A model generated the notes under the pieces. The model did not search any database. It had not been told where the DNA came from and saw nothing but the letters and a program-made list of their open reading frames with translations. A stretch of DNA of 64,000 bases from Naasia sp. SYSU D00948 (GTDB lineage: Bacteria > Actinomycetota > Actinomycetes > Actinomycetales > Microbacteriaceae): positions 248,001 to 312,000 of the forward strand of contig NZ_JAFMTA010000001.1 of NCBI RefSeq assembly GCF_017916515.1, written 5' to 3'. Position numbers and translations under genes: made by a program. Shown in pieces: positions 59,936-64,000 of the stretch (positions within the stretch are counted from its first letter, which is position 1; each line of letters starts with the position of its first letter).

Positions 59936-60865
59936 TCACGATCCCTCCTCCTCGAACGGCCGGATCTCGACCTGCGCCGTCATCGCCTGGATGGCGTCGG
60001 CGCGCGCGGAACCGAGCCCGTGCCGGGTGACGTTGAGCGCGCCCGCCGCCGCGCCCAGCCGGACCGCGTCCTCGATCGAGCCGCCGTCGGCGAGCACCGC
60101 CGCGACGGCGGCCGTCAGGGAGTCCCCCGCGCCCTTCGTGTCGACGACCTGCAGCGACGGAGTCCGGAACCGGAGCAGACGATCGCCGGTCAGCAGCAGG
60201 GTCGTGCCGGTCGAGCTCGAGACGATGACGCTCTCGGCGCCCTGGTCGCGCAGGCGGTGCATGGCCTCGCGCACCGATCCCGGCTCCGCGTCCGCAGCGC
60301 GCCCGTCCTCGACCAGCTCGGAGTCGCTGACCTTGAGCACGGTCAGGCCGCCCTCGAGCGCGGCATCGAGCCGCTCGCCGGCGAGGTCCGCGACAACCGG
60401 CTTGCCCGCCGCGCGGAGGTCTGCGGCCAGCCGCCGGTAGGTGTCGGCCGGCAGCACCTCGTCGCCCGCCGGACCGGAGAGGACCGTGAGGTCGGACTCC
60501 AGGCCGGAGTGCAGCGTCAGGTTGTAGAGCTCGTCGAGGTCGTGCCGGATGAGCACGTCCCCCGCGGTCTCGACCACGGGCTCCCGCTCGCCCTGCCGCC
60601 GGTCGTGCACGTAGGCGGCCCCGCGCCCGTCCCGCTCGACGGCGCGCACGCGGATGCCCTCGCCTTCGATGAGGTGCCGGAGGATGTCGCCGACCTCGCC
60701 GAGGAGGACCGAGCAGATCGTGACGGAGGCGCCGAGCGACTCCAGCATCCGCGCCTGCCACACCCCCTGTCCTCCCGCATGCACGTGGACGTCCGGTCCG
60801 GTGGGCGACTCCTCGACCGTCACGGTGAGAAGCGGAGACGGGGCGAAGACGGCGACGGTTCCCAC
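59936..60865 (-). CDS. PfkB-family sugar kinase (1-phosphofructokinase-like)
   Basis: 309 residues. The N terminus VFAPSPLLTVTVE and HVHAGGQGVWQARMLESLGA resembles 1-phosphofructokinase/hexose kinases with GGQG for sugar binding, and TKGAGDSLTAAVAAVL near residue 245 holds the catalytic Asp. Substrate is unproven. GTG 60865 with GGGAGG just before it. It is upstream of, and coupled to, surE. Confidence 0.85.
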   Translation of the reverse strand: MGTVAVFAPSPLLTVTVEESPTGPDVHVHAGGQGVWQARMLESLGASVTICSVLLGEVGDILRHLIEGEGIRVRAVERDGRGAAYVHDRRQGEREPVVETAGDVLIRHDLDELYNLTLHSGLESDLTVLSGPAGDEVLPADTYRRLAADLRAAGKPVVADLAGERLDAALEGGLTVLKVSDSELVEDGRAADAEPGSVREAMHRLRDQGAESVIVSSSTGTTLLLTGDRLLRFRTPSLQVVDTKGAGDSLTAAVAAVLADGGSIEDAVRLGAAAGALNVTRHGLGSARADAIQAMTAQVEIRPFEEEGS

Positions 60866-60972
60866 GGGCCTCCCTGGTGCACGCCGCGGTCGCGGCTCGT
60901 CTCCTCAGTCTGGTCGGCGCCCGGGGATGCCCGGCAGAGAATCCGCCGAGTTCCCCTGCGCTCTCCGGCCGG

Positions 60973-61677
60973 TCATCCCGGCGGGTTCGCGAGCGCCTCG
61001 GCGATCACCTGACCCAGCTCGGTCGGGCGGGTGAACTGCGGCCAGTGGCCCGTGGGCAGCTCGACGATCCTCCGGTGCCGCATCCGGGCGAGCTCGGTGA
61101 CAAACGGATGACCCTGCTCGAGCAGCTGCTCGAGCACGGCCGCCGGCATCGACGTCGTGATGACGGTGGTCGGCACGTCGTAGCGCCGTTCGTCCGTCAG
61201 TCGCGCGGGATCGGACGCCACGGCAGCGGGCTCCGGGATCGCTCGGGAGCGGAACTCGGCGCGCAGCTCCTCCGTGAGACCGACGAGCTCGGACTCGTCG
61301 AACTCCGACCAATCGGGCAGGGGGATCTCCCCGTCGACCGCGGCGAAGCCCTCGTTGATCGCCGCGCCCTCGGGCAGCGGGCCGGCGTCCACGTAGACGA
61401 CGTGAGCGACGCGCTCCGGCCGGGCATCGGCTACGGCGGCCGCGACCGCGCCGCCGCCCGAGTGCCCGACGAGCGCGACCGGACCCGGGAGCGCGTCCAC
61501 CGCGGCGACCACGGCCGCCACCTGGTCGGCGAGCCCGATGCCGCGCCGATCGGCGTCCCGCTCGAGTCCGGGAAGGGTGAGCGGGTGGACGGTATGCCCG
61601 GCCTCCACGAGGGGCGGTGTCACACGCTCCCACGATGTCGCGTCGAGCCAGAAACCGGGAAGCAGCAGCACGTCCAT
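60973..61677 (-). CDS. Alpha/beta-hydrolase
   Basis: 234 residues, cytosolic. VLLLPGFWLDATSW carries the oxyanion region, VGHSGGGAVAAAVA the nucleophilic Ser near residue 72, and TGHWPQFTRPTELG the catalytic His near the C terminus. The family includes esterases and epoxide hydrolases; substrate unknown. ATG 61677 is preceded at six bases by TATCGT, the leaderless pattern. Confidence 0.88.
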   Translation of the reverse strand: MDVLLLPGFWLDATSWERVTPPLVEAGHTVHPLTLPGLERDADRRGIGLADQVAAVVAAVDALPGPVALVGHSGGGAVAAAVADARPERVAHVVYVDAGPLPEGAAINEGFAAVDGEIPLPDWSEFDESELVGLTEELRAEFRSRAIPEPAAVASDPARLTDERRYDVPTTVITTSMPAAVLEQLLEQGHPFVTELARMRHRRIVELPTGHWPQFTRPTELGQVIAEALANPPG

Positions 61678-61683
61678 GGCGGC

Positions 61684-61689
61684 ACGATA
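61684..61689 (-). promoter_or_regulatory. -10 element of the hydrolase gene (TATCGT, leaderless spacing)
   Basis: On the minus strand TATCGT is followed by GCCGCC and ATG 61677. Confidence 0.4.
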
Positions 61690-61856
61690 CGGCGAACCAC
61701 CGACATCGCGTCCCGCGGATTGCACCGGGATTGCGCGGGGCTTGCCGCCCCGGTCCGGCGATCGGCACCAGGTCGGCGCGCCAGTAGCGTCCCCTCAGCC
61801 GGCGCGGCCGGCGTCCGCCGCCGGTCATGCGCCCGGCCGAAATCGAAAGGCTTCCC

Positions 61857-62357
61857 GTGACCCTCCGCCGGGCGTTCCTCTCCGTCTCGCTCCTGTGCCT
61901 CATCCTGCAGGTGGTCGGGGCGCTGCTGTCCATCGCCCTCGCGATGCCGGCTCAGGTCGCGTTCGGCGACGCGCCCACCCCGCCGTCGGCTGCGACGCCC
62001 GGCCTCGTGGCCCAGGAGTTCCTGTCCAAGGGGACAGCGCTCGCTCCCCCGCTGGCTCCGATGGTCGCGTTCGCGGTGTTCCTGCTCCTCGCCACGCGGG
62101 CGCGCGCGCTGGGCGTGATCGGCACCGTCCTCCTCGTGCTGCTGGGGATCCTCTTCACCGCCGCGACGATCGGCGAGTACCCCGAGCCGGACCGGTTCGT
62201 CGGGATGCCCGCGGCCGCGTATCTCGCTCTGCTGCTCCTGAACCAGGTCGTCGTCGCCGGCGTGGTCATCCTCGGAATCCTGCGGCTCGCGCGCTGGCGC
62301 TCCGCCGTCCGGGCGCCCCAGGAGGAGTCGCCGGCTCTGGAGCGCATCGGAGGCTGA
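61857..62357 (+). CDS. Small hypothetical membrane protein
   Basis: 166 residues, four hydrophobic helices (about 5-30, 60-80, 85-105, 125-150) and an extracellular loop with prolines after helix 1. No family recognised. GTG 61857 has GAAAGG six bases before it; ATG 61827 in the same frame is less likely because it lacks such a site. TAGCGT at 61785 may be its -10, with a 65-base leader. Confidence 0.7.
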   Translation: MTLRRAFLSVSLLCLILQVVGALLSIALAMPAQVAFGDAPTPPSAATPGLVAQEFLSKGTALAPPLAPMVAFAVFLLLATRARALGVIGTVLLVLLGILFTAATIGEYPEPDRFVGMPAAAYLALLLLNQVVVAGVVILGILRLARWRSAVRAPQEESPALERIGG

Positions 62358-62415
62358 CGCGCTGCGTTTCTGGCTGCGTCGCGCGCGCCGCCGCTGCCGC
62401 GGCTCACACGGTGGC

Positions 62416-62421
62416 TAGCGT
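62416..62421 (+). promoter_or_regulatory. -10 element of the ECF sigma gene (TAGCGT, leaderless spacing)
   Basis: TAGCGT ends seven bases before GTG 62429. A housekeeping-type -10 suggests the sigma factor is not solely autoregulated. Confidence 0.45.
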
Positions 62422-62428
62422 GCCCCGG

Positions 62429-63019
62429 GTGAGCAGAGCGGCGACCCAGGACGACGTCTTCGACGCCGTTCTCGCCGCGGCTCGGGTTGGAGCACCGTGG
62501 GCGCTCGGGAAGGTGTGGAACGGCTACTCCCCTGCCGTCCACGCCTTCCTGCGCGCTCGAGGAGCCGCGGAGCCCGAGGACCTGACGAGCGAGGTGTTCC
62601 TCGCCGTCTTCGAGGCCCTGCCGACGTTCGACGGAGGCGAGGCGGGGTTCCGCTCCTTCGTCTTCACCATCGTGTACCGCCGGCTCGTCGACGACTTCCG
62701 GGCCCGCTCCCGGCGTCCTCTCGAGGTCGAGTGGGATCCCGAGAGTGACGGCCGCTGCAGCGCGAGCGCCGAGCATGAGGCCCTGAGCGGCATCGGGGAC
62801 GCCGAGACGCGGAAGCTGCTCGACACCCTCGCGCCCGACCAGCGGGACGTGCTCGTCCTCCGGATCGTCGCGGACCTCTCGATCGAGGAGGTCGCCGCCA
62901 TCCTCCGCAAACGTCCCGGCGCGGTGAAGGCGCTCCAACGCCGCGGGCTCGAGGCTCTGCGGAAGAAGTTGTCTCCGACCCGTACCCTTTCCGGCCGCTC
63001 CGGCGATAGCGAGGATTGA
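62429..63019 (+). CDS. ECF RNA polymerase sigma factor
   Basis: 196 residues. Region 2: AAEPEDLTSEVFLAVFEALPTF and FRSFVFTIVYRRLVDDFR, shown in parts (EDLTSEVFLAVF; FVFTIVYRRLVDDFR). Region 4: LAPDQRDVLVLRIVADLSIEE and RKRPGAVKALQRRGLEALR. It lacks extra domains. The next gene begins one base after its stop and encodes a single-span membrane protein, the usual place for an anti-sigma factor. Confidence 0.9.
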   Translation: MSRAATQDDVFDAVLAAARVGAPWALGKVWNGYSPAVHAFLRARGAAEPEDLTSEVFLAVFEALPTFDGGEAGFRSFVFTIVYRRLVDDFRARSRRPLEVEWDPESDGRCSASAEHEALSGIGDAETRKLLDTLAPDQRDVLVLRIVADLSIEEVAAILRKRPGAVKALQRRGLEALRKKLSPTRTLSGRSGDSED

Positions 63020-63020
63020 G

Positions 63021-63863
63021 ATGAGGAACAACCGACTGTCGGACGACGACATCACCGCGCTGCTGGCCGGGACGGCACTCCATGGCCGTCCCGACCTGCA
63101 GCCGCTCGCGATGCTCGTCGACGACCTCCGGTCCGCCTCCTCGGAGTCGTCGCCGCGGCCGTCTGCTGCGGTGACGACTCTCCTCGACCTCGATCGAGTG
63201 CCGGGGATCTCGACGGCTGCGCTGGGGGGTCTGGCGCAGCGATCGGATCGGGGCAGGGTGCCGGCAGGACCGGCGGCCGCTTCGCGGAGGGGGATCGCAT
63301 CCATGTTTCTCACGTGGTTCACCGGGCTGGGGCTCGTCGCCAAGCTCGGGATCGGGGCTGCCGCGGCAGCCGTCGGCGTGGTCGGAGCCGGGGCGGCACA
63401 CGCGCTGCCGCCCGGCATCCAGGCCGGCTTCGACACGGTCGTCGAGACCGTCGTGCCGCTTCCCGCGGACGACGTGTCCACGACGGACGACGACGACACG
63501 GGAACCGACGGGACGGCGCCGACCGGTGACGCCGTTGCGGACACGGAGACCGACGACAGCGGAGCGGACGGCGTCGGCGGCGTCGACGGCACCGCCGACG
63601 CTGGCCCCAAGACCGAGCACGCGCAGGGTGTGGTCGAAGCCGCGCACGACGACTCGACCGTGGGCCGGGAGCATGGCGAGGCCGTGTCCGAGGCCGCCCA
63701 CCAGAACCGCGGGCAGGGCGGCTCGGGCGACGACTCCGCGGAGGACTCGGGCGACGAGGTCGAGGACGAGGGCGCCGACGACAGCGGCACCTCGAACTCG
63801 GGGTCCGGCAACGGCAACTCGGGCTCCGGCTCCGCCAACAGCGGCCGCGGCGGCAGGGACTGA
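63021..63863 (+). CDS. Single-span membrane protein, candidate partner of the ECF sigma factor
   Basis: 280 residues, unrecognised. A cytosolic N-terminal part of about 90 residues (LSDDDITALLAGTALHGRPDLQP reads like the start of anti-sigma-type helices; shown as DDDITALLAGTALHG) is followed by one membrane helix (about 95-125, GLVAKLGIGAAAAAVGVVGA) and an outer region of some 150 residues, very acidic and then Gly/Ser/Asn-rich. No zinc (HxxxCxxC) motif. The position and topology suggest an anti-sigma factor or sensor; the low-complexity tail gives no family match I can name. Confidence 0.72.
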   Translation: MRNNRLSDDDITALLAGTALHGRPDLQPLAMLVDDLRSASSESSPRPSAAVTTLLDLDRVPGISTAALGGLAQRSDRGRVPAGPAAASRRGIASMFLTWFTGLGLVAKLGIGAAAAAVGVVGAGAAHALPPGIQAGFDTVVETVVPLPADDVSTTDDDDTGTDGTAPTGDAVADTETDDSGADGVGGVDGTADAGPKTEHAQGVVEAAHDDSTVGREHGEAVSEAAHQNRGQGGSGDDSAEDSGDEVEDEGADDSGTSNSGSGNGNSGSGSANSGRGGRD

Positions 63864-63885
63864 CGGGACCGCCATACTCAGGAGT

Positions 63886-63920
63886 GATCGCCGGGGTTCC
63901 GTCAGGGGACCCCGGCGATC
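63886..63920 (+). terminator. Terminator hairpin of the sigma factor operon
   Basis: A 15-bp stem (63886-63900 with 63906-63920, one G-T pair) around a five-base loop, 22 bases after the stop. Followed by GTCATT rather than a T-run. Confidence 0.65.
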
Positions 63921-64000
63921 GTCATTCCGCGAGCCTTCCCCGGCCGGGAAGTGGACCCACCCGTCGACGCGCGAAGTGGGGTCGACGCGCCGTCTCCCCC

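Noticed and set aside
1-64000. CRISPR arrays, tRNA and rRNA genes
   Set aside because: No regularly spaced repeats, no cloverleaf candidates other than the tRNA-like end of tmRNA, and no rRNA-like sequence were found by reading.

Overview
The window is a high-GC (roughly 70%), gene-dense, chromosomal stretch of an actinobacterium, most likely a member of the Microbacteriaceae. The pointers are the single-chain 2-oxoglutarate decarboxylase/dehydrogenase (Kgd), the GuaB1-type IMPDH paralogue, the SigR/RsrA pair, FtsE/FtsX with a downstream smpB and tmRNA, a prfB without programmed frameshift, Rv3654c-type Tad minor pilins, frequent GTG starts, ATGA/GTGA gene overlaps and many leaderless promoters (TANNNT six to eight bases before the start codon). 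I see no phage, insertion sequence, CRISPR array, tRNA or rRNA. The assignment rests on gene content only; no database was consulted.

Layout. 1-2359: end of a polar amino-acid ABC importer operon (binding protein cut by the window edge, permease, ATPase). 2371-5235: a compact flavin-based electron-transfer operon (FMN-binding lipoprotein, ApbE flavin transferase, NqrB/RnfD-like membrane protein fused to a ferredoxin-reductase module). 5331-7277: NnrD repair enzyme divergent from an old yellow enzyme. 7306-9665: two coupled CNNM/CBS membrane proteins. 9812-10943: an AbiEi-like/DUF559-like protein bracketed by two copies of a 58-bp palindromic repeat; a third copy lies at 27519. 10970-16502: GuaB1 and Kgd, divergent. 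16641-21256: rsrA and sigR, then aroA, rsgA, hisN. 21287-25959: a glycan locus with two GT9 glycosyltransferases divergent from an HldE-like heptose kinase/adenylyltransferase and a GT2 enzyme. 25956-29536: drug-efflux MFS, metY and a CoA-binding protein. 29601-34257: tmRNA, smpB, ftsX, ftsE, prfB, all on the minus strand. 34347-35591: MFS transporter. 35641-37948: an ECF42-type sigma factor with two DGPF (YciI-like) proteins, each DGPF gene carrying its own near-identical promoter. 38135-40578: LLM flavin oxidoreductase, an inverted-repeat region with a decayed epimerase remnant, and a Gfo/Idh oxidoreductase. 40812-43186: small membrane protein plus a membrane-anchored multicopper oxidase.

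43187-46246 is the most accessory-looking part: two small overlapping hypothetical genes of slightly lower GC, an isolated set of Tad pilin/TadE genes (one with a frameshift) and a lone YciI-like protein. 46516-51396 is a sugar ABC importer operon followed by a flavin monooxygenase. 51440-54813 holds two coupled dynamin-like GTPases. 54956-59184 has a DUF4126 protein and a pair of paralogous six-helix membrane proteins on either side of a DEAD-box helicase. 59181-61677: surE, a PfkB sugar kinase, an alpha/beta hydrolase. 61857-63863: a small membrane protein and an ECF sigma factor with a downstream membrane protein that looks like its partner.

The items that most reward a second look are the twin ECF42-type promoters exactly 500 bp apart, the palindromic repeat family around the AbiEi-like gene, the heptose-type glycan genes in a Gram-positive background, the long tails on FtsE and SigR, the duplicated membrane proteins around the helicase, and the sigma factor/acidic membrane protein pair at the right edge.
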